Source of the DNA: Nemopilema nomurai
Taxonomy: Eukaryota > Cnidaria > Scyphozoa > Rhizostomeae > Rhizostomatidae
Assembly (NCBI GenBank): GCA_003864495.1
Contig: ML133429.1
Span: 372,001 to 436,000, forward strand
DNA length: 64,000 nucleotides
Reading direction: 5' to 3'
Each line of letters opens with the position of its first letter. Positions within the stretch are counted from its first letter, which is position 1. A program made the position numbers and the translations under genes. This document shows, piece by piece, positions 11,209 to 24,600 of this stretch. Under the pieces are notes generated by a model, which did no database searches, was not told where the DNA came from, and was given only the letters and a program-made list of their open reading frames with translations.

Positions 11209-14110
11209 TAACATAAAGACTGGATGTGAAAAAGAAAAAGTGAATCGAAATGACAAAGATACAAAAGAAAGAGATGAGGAAGAGAGCTCTGTCCAACACG
11301 CGAATCGCTTGACGCCATTCGCCGGAATAAGCGTCATCTGATTCTTGTTTCTCGATCTTTCCCGCAAGAACCTGCATCGCCTCGCGAACAAATCCTAAGA
11401 AATTCGATCGACTCATTGCCACGTCATTCGAAGGGATTCGGCTGCTGTCACCAGAGGCTGCCTCGTTTCCACTTGCCCTGTGCCGTAGCGTAATAGAGGC
11501 CAAATCAGTTTCTTCAGAGTGGACATGTTGCTTGTCATCAAAACTCATGCTGTTCTGTTTACGGTTTTGAAAGCTTGAGCGACCGATGCTAGAAGCCTCG
11601 GTGATAGTGTGCTTGGAGCTGCTCGAGTTTTGAGAGGAGTACGGCCATTTTGGAAATACGACCATAGAAATGTAGTGGTTGAGCACGACTCGTATGAACC
11701 ACGGAAGAGGCTTGCCGTCATTTTTGTAAAAGGACCACTTGATTGAGATAGCTGATGACAAAAGTGTCACAGCGCTCAGAGAGATGGATGCAGTTAGCAA
11801 CTTTGAGACCATTGGCACTGCGTCGCTTGTCCGTGGTATGTGGTCAGAGACGTGCAAAAGGTGGAGGACAAAAGCCAGGAGCAAAGAAATACTTAGAGAT
11901 ATACGCTCCCCACATTCGGGGGGAAGGGCGAAGGACATAAACAACAGAACGATGAGAAGGAGCGTAGGAAAGAAGAAATCGACCAAGTAGAATATGGTCC
12001 TGCGAGTGATAATGATGTCATACTGCACCCGAATGAATGGCACGCCGGGACAGCATGGGAAATAAACAACAGTTTCTCTTGCAGGCATTCCATCCAGCTC
12101 AAATACACCGTTCTTCACGTAGGCACTCAAATCACCAGTCGGCTTTGCCATGCTTAAGTCGACCCTTGGGATATCGGAGAATGGAACAGACCAGAGCCCA
12201 AACACCAAGGGACAAGTTTGGTTGTCAAATGGGAATTGGAAAAGTTCGACTCCGCACTCACTGTGGAGCAGCACGGGACAAAGCCACTGGCTTGAGCCGT
12301 CAGGTTTCACGATTACTCCTGTTCTCATCTTGTCAAACAGTAGGCCTTCATCTGATTGATCGGCGCTAGAACATGGAACATATAAAACATGGACGTTTGA
12401 TAGTACCCAGTAGCGTTTATTGGTTATGAGATTTGATAATAAGAAAACCTGTTCAATAGAAACTCACCAGTTAGTGGCATGGAAATATAGGAAATTAACT
12501 AATATTGTGCCTTGAATCTAAAGAGTTCTCCAAAAGGAGGTTAGAAGAAGCCTCATATCCAAGTTAAAGTAATTTGAGAGATATTGGGGCAGAACTAATC
12601 GGATAATTTCGTTGACCAATCAACAGCCGACATTCTTCAAACAAGTATGATTGGATACTGCTTTGACCAATCAACACATGCTTTAATCCTGTTTCCTGAT
12701 CAAAGAGACTGGGAATTTTATTTCCACATAGACTCAAACCCACTTTGCTGAATTTTGATTTGCAGAAAAATCAAAATAAACTACATCTTGATGGCAGTAA
12801 GCAGATTGTTGCGACTTTATATGCCAACCTGTTGTAAAGTACGACATCTGGAGTCCAAACTTGAACTCTATCGAAGTGCAGCTCATCCACCCCTGAGTGG
12901 TTGCGTGGGTCCCAAGTAAAAAATTCATTCTTCCAATACTAAGACAGAAATAAACAATCTCAACAATGATCCAAGAGACTGTTCTCAGTAAGACCCCACT
13001 ACAAGTTTAGTCTCCGTATACTAGAAGCTGTAAGATATGTACAATTTTCTTAGTTCAAAACTTCCCTCTAGTTAAAAACAACTCCAACAGATGCTTCAAG
13101 TACAGACAGGCATCGCCACAGCCTCGATTTTACAGCCTCGTAATGTTGCTTATATATGAGCATGCGTAAATCAAGCTTGACCTTGCTGTGGTTAAATGCA
13201 ATTCAAGTACATGTTTAATGATTTACGAAATGACGGCTATATAATCTTTAGTAATAGTTATATTCTTGGTGATAGAAGCACAGTGGTGCATGAAGCTTAA
13301 AAAAGCAAACCACTTCTACTTTCCGCAGAACACCATAGCTATGAGCACGGAGAGGATAGAAGCTTCATAATGTTTTTCAACCTAATGATTTACAAACTCA
13401 CCAGCCGAATCCAGGCTGCTATGACAAGCTTCTCGTTTTTCTCGTCCTGATTAAAGAATATTCAAGCAATAAACAATAATGCTATCAGGTAAAATATTTG
13501 TTCCCAAGTTTTGATGTTCAAAGAATGCAAGTTGGTTATTCAGACGTTGGCAAATGCACAACACATCATACGAAACAATACATGTTTTAGGCTATTCAAA
13601 GAAAATAACCTGGCAGGAAACTTTTGACGATGTTGAAAGAAGACTCAAGAATCCTACAGAAATTTCATCAATCACACAAGCCACCTTACTTTCTTTCATT
13701 TTCTACCTCTTTTTGTTAAATATATTCTTCTTAATGACATCGTCACAATCTACTAGAGAAAAACTGCTCTTAACAGAAGCGTAAACAACATGAAAGATAC
13801 TAGAGTTGTTTGGGTGAATAAAGGCCTAAAATAAACATCTAGCTACGCGCAAGAGTGGATTACGACAGCATAAAAATTTCAAAGAGTTCTAAGAAGCCTT
13901 CTCAACAAAAATTGTAAACAACGAAGAGTTAGATTTTGTGCAACTTTTTAAAAAGGTTTAGAAGCTGTAAATGACTTACTAGAGATTGAATACTTCTCAA
14001 GGCAACGTCAATTTGGACTTGAACGGCCTTCGAAGAATTTTTACTTGGTATCACAGTTTGATCGTAATTCTTGAGCAGAGAAGACTGCAGCCTCGCTTCT
14101 GCTTCACTTC
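11204..14110 (-). CDS. Nicotinic acetylcholine receptor-like subunit, alpha type
   Basis: Pentameric ligand-gated cation channel subunit of the plasma membrane. Exons on the minus strand: 14110-13980 (frame SEAEARLQSSLLKNYDQ), 13446-13402 (exactly 45 bp, DEKNEKLVIAAWIRL), 12938-12829 (exactly 110 bp, YWKNEFFTWDP to WTPDVVLYN) and 12365-11204 (all the rest). The 45- and 110-bp sizes and phases match vertebrate receptor genes. The 15-residue Cys-loop is at 12256-12212 (C-x13-C). Vicinal cysteines at 12055-12050 mark loop C of an alpha subunit, although CC-x3-P-F replaces the usual CC-x2-P-Y. M1 to M3 follow. M2 begins with GERISLSIS; the glutamate before the Arg is typical of cation selectivity. 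A long cytoplasmic loop and M4 (FLISFFCIFVISI) close the protein, about 482 residues without the signal peptide. Ligand and stoichiometry cannot be told from sequence. Confidence 0.93.
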
Positions 14111-15220
14111 CTGCTTAAGAAAAAGCTTCCTCGCTGAAGAAAATGAAAATAATAAGCAGTTATACTAATGTTTTGGCGAAACTGAAATCAGATACTTTAA
14201 TCACTTCATAACCGCATCAAATGGGGGAGGTAATAATTCGTGTTAACATGTTAATTCGAAGACTAGCAATCAGTGTTTTTATTCAAAAGAATTCAGCAAT
14301 CATTTGAATCTGGTTAATTCCAACCTGCATGTAGACTTCATCCATGGAAACAGAAAACTTGCTATTTAAAAAAAGAATAATGTTTTGATTCTTTTGCGAA
14401 AAATTGAAAACAGAATTTTTTGCTTGCTTCTGAGTGCAAAAAATATTGCAACTTTGCAATATTACCTATCAAAGGTCTGTGTTCAGTAGAAATGATTATC
14501 AGTTTGTACTGAGCAGGACTGAAATGATGATCACTTTGGGTAAACAGTTTTCATTAAAAGAAAGACGACTATTCCATATCGTCGAAAATAAATTTCAAAA
14601 TATCATAACTTAATTCAGTTGTGCATGATTCGTTTATCCCAAACAGAAATTAAAAAACAAGGTTCAAATTTCTTCTGAAATTAAATCAATAGGGAGATCA
14701 AAGGCCAAAGAAACCGAAAATAATTTTTTGATAAGGCATTTGTTTTCTAAACATTTTTGCTGAATATTTATTGCACCTTAACAAAGGAATAAATGAAACT
14801 CTTCAACTTGAACCGTAAAAATTTCAGATTCATCTTCAAGCACAAAACTGAGATATTTGTATTTCTAGGCCATGTCGCTAAACCGTTTCATTTGATAAGG
14901 TTCAAAAAGTTCCAGCTTGATACTTAGAAACAATGTTTGGTGCAAGCTTGCAAGGATTATAAATATAACTGTAAACCTAATTGAATCGAGCAAACAGATA
15001 ACACAACAGTCTAACGTTCTTTAAAGCCACTAATAGCGATAATTTTCAACTAGAAAACTGACAGAACAATACTTTATCTAAATGCATAGAATCAGATCTC
15101 ACAATTCATTTGCATCCACAACATATTCAATAGCATTGAATAAGAAGCGTAAAGAAACACAATATTGTGTGGCCATGGCACTCAATTGCCGGCCTAAAAT
15201 GTTAATAAAAAACATCAAAC

Positions 15221-15298
15221 CTGAAGTAACCACGCAGCAATAACAAAGAAGGACGAACTTGAAACGTAGAGAAACTTCATGGCCTAAAACAGGAAGCA
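15221..15298 (-). CDS. Candidate signal-peptide exon of the receptor gene
   Basis: A donor CAG/GTTTGA at 15221 ends an exon readable as a signal peptide in two frames. The frame with an ATG at 15280 reads MKFLYVSSSSFFVIAAWLLQ and ends in phase 0. The other reads HEVSLRFKFVLLCYCCVVTS and ends in phase 1. Exon 2 (14110-13980) needs phase 1 to give G-SEAEARL, which fits the conserved E-x-R-L start of mature receptors, but that frame has no ATG here. It would need a further upstream exon spliced to the TTTTAG at about 15285. The ATG frame would instead need a CTGCAG acceptor inside exon 2. The exon is likely; the frame is unresolved. Confidence 0.45.
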
Positions 15299-18200
15299 AT
15301 GTTCGTTAGCCGGCTGTGCATTAAGAAATCCACTGAAAAAGAAAGCGCGTCATTTTCAAAACATCGGCATTTATTTCCTACAGCTAAGAATAAACAAATG
15401 CGAAGCTCCATTGCAGTTGCAAGAACAATCCCATAAGCATATAAATACAAAGGTAATACCCGCTTTGTGAGACAATAAGGACATGTTGTTTTCAGATTTT
15501 TTATTCAAAAGGCTAAAGAAAATGGTTACTATTCACTTGTATGTTGAATGGCAGTGCAAAGGTACAGACTTCATAGCAGTAAAAAAGTAGAATTTTTATG
15601 TACTATAGTGGTGTCACGTAAAAGATTATCAGTGACATGTCTCCTATCTCTAGTTCTGTCTATGTATACAGAATGACGTGTACCTATTCAATCGTGTACC
15701 TATTCAATCATTCGATTAGCTTGTTATCAATAAGGCTTTCATATTGATTCTGCCAGGGGTTTTGCTTCTCATAAAGGCAACTTGCTATGGCATCGCAAGG
15801 AAGATTAAGTAACTGCTTAATAAAGAAACCATGGGATATCCGCTTTGCCATAGCCTGGCCTAAGTTCATTGTGGTTGCTTTTTTATGTTTGTGACTACAA
15901 CTACTTGAACTGTTTAAGACAAGGTACACTTGATGCCACGACTTTTAGCGATGGCAACTCGCAGCAAAATCGGATTTTCCTATACAGCAGATGAATGTAT
16001 CGTGGTTCTATTAAAAAAATAAATACCCTCGTGCTGTTTCGAATTATGTAATTGTCTTTGTGTGTTTTTAGTTGTGCCGCAATAACTGAAAAGTCAATGG
16101 AACGTCCATGACTATAGTGTGGACTGAAACGCACAGTTCAAGTTTGTCTGAAAACCTCCCCAAACTCGTACATGTAACCTTCAGATATGTCACTAGAAAT
16201 TGGATTCGACAATGTACAACATACTTGCACAGATATGTCCCCTGCGCAGGAGAGCCTCCATGATTGCAGAATGTTTCAATCTTTTTTGATCGCTTGGCTT
16301 AGCTCTGAACTTAACTAAATGCTGCGTTTTCAATCACTGCCACTCTACTGAAAACAGTCTCAATTTTCCCAGGTCTATAATATCTACGTATCTTGAGGTG
16401 GAAGGCCAAGGCAAGACAGGGGACTTCATACAGCAAGCAAACTCATCTCTATCTTCCCACACGTGTTTACATTCTGTCTACGCGTTGCCAAGGGGGCCTG
16501 GGACCTACTCTACTACAAGGTCCATTAACCGTTTATCACACCTTCCCTAGGTCGATGTTTTAAACTGCTGCTAATTAGAGAATTAACTGTCGCTAAAAGG
16601 CTGAACATGCATTGTCACAAGTAAAATTAAATTACTCAAGATATTTCGAGTTTATTTTTTCAAGGCCAATTCTTTACTGCTTGATTGAATTAACAAACAA
16701 CAAAGTTTTTATTTTTCTTTCGGCTTCAAACAGCACATCAAAGGGCCATTACCTCTTGCAGTCTTCAAGAAGCTAACTGCTATCTTTCATTTGAATTCTG
16801 CCTACAAACCTATTGCTCATTTGTCTGTCAAAAAACACAGCTACCTATCGCTTTCCACTTAAACGCCAAACCGCAATCAAAATCCAGCTAGGTCGCTACA
16901 GAATTCAATTGTCTAGGTCTTTCTTTAGATTAGCAGGCTATCTTTTTTAAAAAAATCAGTGAAAATCGGTGTGATGCAATTCCATTGTACACATACCAAA
17001 GTTTCAAGTGTAGAATTCACAAAAGGTCCCTACTTTAGAACAGCGACATAGAAATGTATGGATTTATTAACAACAATGCCAACCGAAATCACCCAACGGC
17101 TCCATTTCGTTTTACTTTTATCCACACATATAACTATTTTAACCTTCTTTTCCCGTACACAACGTAGAGCGTCAAGGAAAATTTCACATATGTTACCCAA
17201 GAGAGCATGATTACCAATACAACTCTTCATTTTGTAGAAGCTTGTCTTACGTATGGAGAGGGGACGAAAACTTTGGCTTATTCTAATCACGTTAATTAGA
17301 TATGATCGAATAGGAGGTCCATGGTTTATAAAGAAATATAGATTTATGGATATAAAGGTAGTAAGAAAGGTGTATGCACTAAACTCAAGTAAAAAATATC
17401 ATAAAATAATATTTCTCCTTAAACAATTATTGAATGCATTCAAGGTTAACAGTTATTGTATGAAGATGATAGAAAGATAAATCAAATAATATAGAAAATA
17501 TAGAAATATAGAAAGATATATCAAGAAAGAAAATACAACTGAGCGCATATCCTGAACTTCTATGATGAAGGTTTCTTTTAAATTGCTCTTTATTTGTATA
17601 TGGAGAGAAAACACACTGCAATGTCCATAGTAATAAATATGCAGTATGGTTGGCAAAAAATATAGCTATAGTTAAAATGACTGCAAAAACGATCCAATTA
17701 TCTGACTCGTCATGAGATTTCTCAACACAGCAATACGAAACTCTAAAAGCAAGCGTAAATTACGGAATACGTTACCACAGGTGCTGCTAAACTTTTCCCG
17801 AATTTTTCCTGAAATTCTTTGCTGGATGCTAGGTTTGCTCAGTATTCATATGTGAAATTCTGTATGAAAATGAGAACTAATGATTTTATTTGGACTTTTA
17901 TGGGAGAGTGAGCAAAAATAAAAGCCATTCAAATTTACGTCATTCAATTACAGAAGGACATAATGAACATGTCGTGTTCTACATCACAATGCCTTTTCTG
18001 AAATTATTTTTTTATTGTTGTCTGTGCAGAGGGTCGTTTTTAGATTTGTTTTTGAACTTTGACTGGCGGAGATATATCTCCCAGCATTGTCCAAACATAA
18101 CCCTATTACTCAAAATAAAACAATTAAGCTTGCTATGAAGTTTCCTATAAAGATAAATGAATATAAATTCCGAAAGAAAATCGTGAAGACGTTTTCCCGC

Positions 18201-20681
18201 CAGACACTTAACCTTGTTTGTAGCATTCTTCCATGTCTTTGCACCGCAGCTAGACTAATACGCGCATACAAAAAAGCATACTTGTATATATTTGTGTGTA
18301 TGCATATTTCTTTATTTTACAACAGGTTCATAGCTATTTTCAAAATCAATATCTTTGTACATCATTTATTAATTTCTTCTATTCTCCGATTCGGGTTGGC
18401 GTTATCGATTTTGTATCTTGGCATTCACGGCTCTTTCTCAAAAATTAACATCAGAATTAAAATTCTGATATTTAGCTCAGTTTACACTGGAAACTTCATT
18501 GTGTTTGAACCCTCCGATCGCGAGTTACTTTGTTTTGAATATTTAGAAATGTCTACAGATTCTACCGCATTTTGCGGCTGCGGTGAATTTTTCACTGCAC
18601 CAGCAAACTCCATTGAAGTGTATAGGAAAAGCTAAACTTCTAGAATGAGTTAATTCGCAGCCTGGCGGTCCAAACACTCAGAAATTTTGGTTACAGACTA
18701 ATTTCAACGAAGATTCCATTTCTATGATCCATTTTTGCCCTATATGAAGACAAAAAGTTGCTCGAATCTTTACAGCCATATGGCAAACACGTGCTTTATA
18801 CAAAGCCTTGGCACTCTACTTAGTAAACATTTGCCTAGATTTTGTACAATCTGTTAAAAAGTAAGAGCAAGAACTCAGATCAACCACATTGCCAGCTTAT
18901 TCTAGCTTTGATTGACAGGTCTGTCTCGTGACCAATGAGAATCACTTTCCAAGCACAGCACTTTGTTTCCATTGGTTGACAATTCCCATGTGATGAAATT
19001 ATCCAGGAGAGCACAAGTATGATTGGTGGATGGTAGTCACTTACCAGGTTGTCACTTGCAAACAATTTTTTCTATGACAAGCCAAACTATGATTAGGCCT
19101 AGGCCAAGTAATTTTTGAACTTCCCTGAAGGATTTACATATAAGAATAACACAAGGAAGATTGTATACACTGATCCAGAGAACCTTACAAGCGAAGCAGA
19201 TAGCTTTTTTACCCCATTCAACCCAAACAATGACAAAAATAAAATGGGAAAAGAACTTAACAAATTTTGAAAAGACACAAATTTGAAGCAACCCAAATGA
19301 ACTTTGGAACAGAGACAAAAATGTTTTTAGAGTCATAATCTTGTTTTAGCAAACAGCAGCGTGACATGAATGGTGAAGTCCAGTACAAATTGACCAAGTT
19401 CCTTTGGTGAAGTACGAATACGCACTTGATTTACACAATGAAGTGGCATGATGTTCCGCCTTGTAGATTGCTTTCGTCCTATATACTACATAGTCTATTT
19501 TTGGTGATTTGGAGAGGTTGCACCCCAGTAACCATATGCCTCTTTGCAATAGTTACGCAGGGGCCTTGTTTCTTTGAAAGCGACCATTGCCCAACCAATC
19601 TTGAAGGTCTAGATTCATTCACTGGACTTTACCTTGTAGAAACACTAGAAAGGCTCAAAACGGTACTACAAGGGTTTTTCAACGTCACCGCATTTCGCTG
19701 CTGACCAAGGGTGTATCATCATCAAGTTTTCTTTAGCATACAGATCAAATGGACGGTTTATGTTTACATCTACCACCACAATAGGCTGTTGTTTAAGGAA
19801 GAGTGTACACTGCAGCATTGGTAGTCATCGTTTTCCGGCTTACCACAATGTTTTTTTATATAAAACAGCCGCTCACTTTATCTTTGATGGTATTAATTAT
19901 ACAATAAAAAGGGTTCAATTAAAAAAGCATGTTAGGAAACGTTAGATCATCTACAACCAGCCAGCCATTTGAGACACACGGGCATGCTTGGAGAACCCTC
20001 CCTTTTAAATGAAAGGATCAAGAGTCTCTAGCAAGGCCAAGTGGTTATTTGTTCGAAAGGGAATAACTATCGTGAAATAGGCAATTAGTAATTACTCAGC
20101 TACATGACATTTTACATCTTCGATGTGTCAATTACAAAAGATGGGTCTTTATGAAAAACTGGCTCTCGTGTATCTCTGATGCTTATGTTGATGGGTGAGA
20201 AAAATCCCATGCCTCGCATTTCCCACAGGATTTGCCTGCAAACAACATTTGTGATACACAGTGAAGGGAGAGAGAAATGAGACAATAAAAACTTCCAGCT
20301 TTTCAAAGTTTAACTTGATATATTTAAATAAGGTAACAGGATTAAAAGAAGAATATTGGGAGAAAGTATTTCAAAGGGTTTGTCTAACATGTATTCTTTC
20401 TTTGTTTGAACAAAAAACATAAACATGTTGAAACCACATCGACAAAGAATGAGAAATTACCAAGAGGTTATCTTAGAAAAACTTAAGTAAAAAAGCCAGG
20501 AACTGTTGGTCGATCACACAGTCCCACGTTTAAGAGTATATCAAGTTTGTCGTGGGAATATGCAGCAATATGCAATTGTTTGGTTCTTAGCCTGGGTAAC
20601 CCGTTAGAAAGCACATGAGAATGTCAATTAAAGAATATAAATACACAATGTGTTATATTGCTGATAAATGTTCTGACGCAG
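15299..20681. other. No supported gene (5.4 kb)
   Basis: Presumably the 5' flank of the receptor gene plus intergenic DNA. About 16.2-16.6 kb is less AT-rich than its surroundings and could hold regulatory sequence, but no motif was convincing. Apart from the 166-codon frame listed separately, only short frames without family resemblance occur. Confidence 0.35.
18135..18635 (+). other. Isolated 166-codon open frame, unrecognised
   Basis: From an ATG at 18135 the plus strand is open for 166 codons in very AT-rich DNA. The translation is rich in Ile, Leu, Phe and Lys with several hydrophobic stretches, then ends in a different-looking tail (FCGCGEFFTAPANSIEVYRKS minus its first residues). No family, splice partner or promoter is apparent. 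In AT-rich sequence TAA and TAG should be frequent, so the length is notable, but hydrophobic Ile/Phe/Lys-rich peptides are what translated spacer usually gives. Confidence 0.12.
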
Positions 20682-20779
20682 GCCTTAAAACAAAACTGAT
20701 GGAGAAAATTAAGCTTAATGCAATATGCTGTTAAGTTGCATTCGTGTAAAACAAACCGACAGACGTCACAAAATATCAC

Positions 20780-21016
20780 GTGGATCATGTTTTCAAATAC
20801 GTGGTTAATGGATTAGCTGAGCCACCAAACAAAACGAACTACAATTTTTGGAAACGAAATGTCGTCAAGTGGAATTATCAATTACTTAAACAAATCAGCC
20901 AGAGTTCGCTTTGCAGTTTAGAAGACCTTAGGCTACAAAGGACGTTTGCTGTGGTTGAAATATATCATGTTGTACCGCAGGGAGAACCGCTCGTCTCGAT
21001 CATACTTACTTTGTAA
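20780..21016 (+). other. 78-codon open frame conserved in both duplicates
   Basis: An open frame starting MDHVFKYVVNGLAEPPNKTN and ending VSIILTL lies downstream of thioesterase copy A on the opposite strand, and recurs at 36406-36642 with very few differences. The changes seen include KR to EQ, P to S and one silent GTC/GTT change. I do not recognise it. The frame may have survived only because the duplication is recent, and it may simply be antisense to a thioesterase 3' UTR. Confidence 0.2.
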
Positions 21017-21635
21017 AACATGTGAGGTACAGAGGAGAGTCAAGAAAAATTTGCGGCTCAACGCTGGGGGCCGGATATGGTTTTGCCTGTTTGTTAAATT
21101 TGAGGAAGTTTATTAGTAAATTTATATTATAAGCAGTAAAACTGATTGTAAAAAGTTTTGTTTTGAGCTGGTAATGAGTATGGCTTGAATTACAAAAATT
21201 GCAGCCAAAGGAAGGCTATAAATGTTTCTAGAATCTAGTACATGATGGTGAAAACGGCTACAAAACATCATAAAAGAGGGTTATTTATTGTGACTAACAT
21301 GATTAATTAAAACGTAATGGAAAACCTGGTTGGCAGTCGCCATGGTGACTGTACCCTTCCCTGCAAGGCCATCACCACGTGAGAGAAAACGAGCCTTGAT
21401 TTCGTTAAAAACACAGACAGACCAATAATTGACCTTCAGGGTCATCAAAGGACCATCTAATCAGTTCATCATATGCGGAAAGTGCTCACTCGATCAGAGC
21501 AAAGAGTATGTCTCATGTTAATTGATATTGTTCTAAAATTGAAAGTCTTTTATGATCAACGTACTTGGTAATTATATATTCTTATATCGCCTAAATATAC
21601 ATTAATAAATCTCACTTTGCGTGGATTCTAACTGA

Positions 21636-24600
21636 TCACGTGAAGCACTTTCGAATGAATTCTTTCACGTCACGCATTTCCTACGAAAAAAATATGCTTC
21701 ATTGGCAGAGGATACTTAGTTTTGACGTCACAACACATGTCTATTGGAAATTTGAACATTAAACACCGAAAATTATCGAAAAAGTGGCTAAATGTTTGGA
21801 TTTGGTGACGTACCTGCTCACAAGAACTATGTACCATTCCTCTATACGTATTGAAAGATGGATTTGAGTTCATTTTCTTTAAGTATTCATGAGTCATCTG
21901 GCCAAACTTATATGGCACAACAGGGTCATGATCACCTGGAGGAGGAAGGGAATGGGTCATCAAGAGTGAACTTTGTGTTTCACGAGAAACTGCTATTGCT
22001 GAAAGAACATGACCCGGGTGCAACATTTAACAGCTAATATAATAGGTGCCAAAGTGGCTCTGAGAGACGTTGTAAACACTGATGAATTGCAATGGAGAAG
22101 CTTTCTATTGTCTGTAAAATTGTCTCTTTCAAGCTTTCACTGTCAAACAACGGTTCACTTAGTCAGTCTAATGACAACAGTCGAATTGCACCTTCCTTTG
22201 CAAGTCTTTGGTCTGCTTGATTAGCTCATTACAATTTCCATACATTGCCATCACAAAATAACTCAATCTACAGTTACAGAATATGTAGCTGTCACAACAC
22301 TTAACCAGGTCATCTACCTATATTTCTGAGTGTTAACAAACTCCTTTCTTACCATGACCTTGAAAAATTGGCGTGGCTTGATTCTTCCCGGTACTGGCCT
22401 AAAAATCGTGAGGTCGGTAATCAGTAAATTCATGAGGTATGAGAAAAAAACTTCTAGCGGTTCCTCTCTAACATTTCTTACAAAATTTGAGTGAGAAAAA
22501 TTCTATCGGATGTAGCCTGCAGTTCTAGAAACTAAAAAACTAAGATGAACATCAATTATTGTCACCAACATATGACGAAGTTCCTTCAATTTATGCAAAC
22601 CATGTAAAAGCAACAAAGGAAGACCCGGGCTGAAGAAATTTTGGAGATGAATCAAGGTCTTTGGAGATGGAAACTTAAATTTTAGAAGATTCTCTTAAAA
22701 TGGTTAGTAATAGAAAGACTACCGCAGGGAAAAGCTGATGCATTGGAAGCCACGTGCTCAGAGCGACTAGGCCGCCAAACTTCACATCCGCCGTAAACGC
22801 AGCATGCAACGCAACCGCACCGCCTTGTGAGAATCCGCCTGCAATCAGATAATAAATCTTACATTAATTTTACAAACCGGATGCGGATCTGCTTCATTCG
22901 CAAAGAGATTTAAAAACAAGTTCTACTCTTAATCGCATATAGTAGCAAATCAATTATTTATGAGTGTCGTTTAATACAAGAGTTGAGATAAGAGTTGGCA
23001 ATTAACAACTAAGTTTAAGTGGAGATCCGCGAACTAAGAAATTAGTAATTTTTGCAAAATGTTTACAGATCATCAACATAATAAAAAAAATTTAAATAAA
23101 ATCATGGAAGAAGTATATGATGGAATAATGGAAAGAATTCCATCTAGTTCGAAGACACGGTCCCATTCATCTACATCCATTCAACTAAAACTTGATATGG
23201 GAAATCAAAGAAGATTTGAGTCAAAGTTACTCTATTGTTTTATATGTTCCCTTGGGAATGGGAAATTTCACAGAGTGGAAAACTTTGTCATATATTTCAA
23301 ACGAATTTTCATCAGCCAAATCCTCATCATTGCTCTTTGCTGCAATTAAGCCTGCACGAAGTGCTTTTTAAGAAGAGAAAAATTCTATCAAAACAGACAA
23401 ATGAATGGCTTAAGTGAAATTGAAGTGCCGGAGAGGATCCGGATGCAAATGGTACAATGCCATGGAAACGCAAGAAGACAGCGAAAGGAAGTGATGAGCT
23501 GATCTCTTGTGAAACTTTACCGATAATTATTCTTTCAGAAGATATTCCGTTTTTGAGCTCTTCTTGAACAAGCGATCGTACTAGAAAATAAATATTTTAT
23601 CAAGCAACTAGGACTTGCTATGCAACTGGTAAGAAGACAGCCGCTACAGCGATTCGAAAATACAACACGAAAAAACTTGTTGTTCAAATTTTTCCTTTTT
23701 GCGATTGTGAGCAGCGCGCTTCGACTGAGACTATGGCCTTCTAACTAATTTGAATCAGCCACAACGCCGAAAATTCACAATAAAATCCAGTGCTGAGAAA
23801 GCAGTCGAAGGTCTTCAGTTAAACGATTAGAAAGCGTTGAACAATTTCTTATCGGTGCAGACCAGAAAAACAGCAGAGGAAATATTCTTGATCAAATCTT
23901 ATCAAGAAGGCGACAAGGAAAAAGTGTTTTCAAGACGTTTCTCATTGCGAAATACTTGCAAGATAAAGAGCTGAATGGGAATTTAAGCATGCAGTTCTAT
24001 GCACGTTTTACAGACGTTGTTCTTAAACGCATCTTTCAAAATGGCTACTTCACTAGACTTTCAATTCATCTTATTGCATTTCCACAATATGTATTCTCGT
24101 TTTTATTTTTATTTTTTCAGGATTTATGGTACTGCATTGTATTTTTGTGTCAATACGATCAATGCAAAGCAATTTGATGTACAATGGAAACAACAACATT
24201 TATATTTATTTACATGCACGCTAAACAATCAAAATAAGTTCATTAGAGAAGAAGTAGATAAAGAGACACCCAAAATGAAATAGTTTACAATCATTCAGAA
24301 GCAGCTAGAAAACATTTTAAAAGACTTTGTATAAAAGTATGAAAATTTTTTCAGCCAAATCATTTTTTTGAATTCAATTCCTTTCAAATTGTACTTTGAT
24401 CAATCAGATCAACAAATACACATCTAGCTTCAGCTTTAATAAAAATATTTGGAATAATGATGCAGTGAATTACAAAACAAGGTCTTGAGGTTTCTGGTGC
24501 TATCAAAAAGAAGATGTACACTCAGATGATTGGAGTCTTACTAAAAGTCTACTTACAGAAACTTGATGATTGCTTAATGCCAGCAGTGTCTTCATCTGCG

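Noticed and set aside
11739..12369. Several open frames on the plus strand opposite the receptor exon
   Set aside because: They are antisense shadows of the long receptor exon, whose minus-strand frame carries all family motifs.
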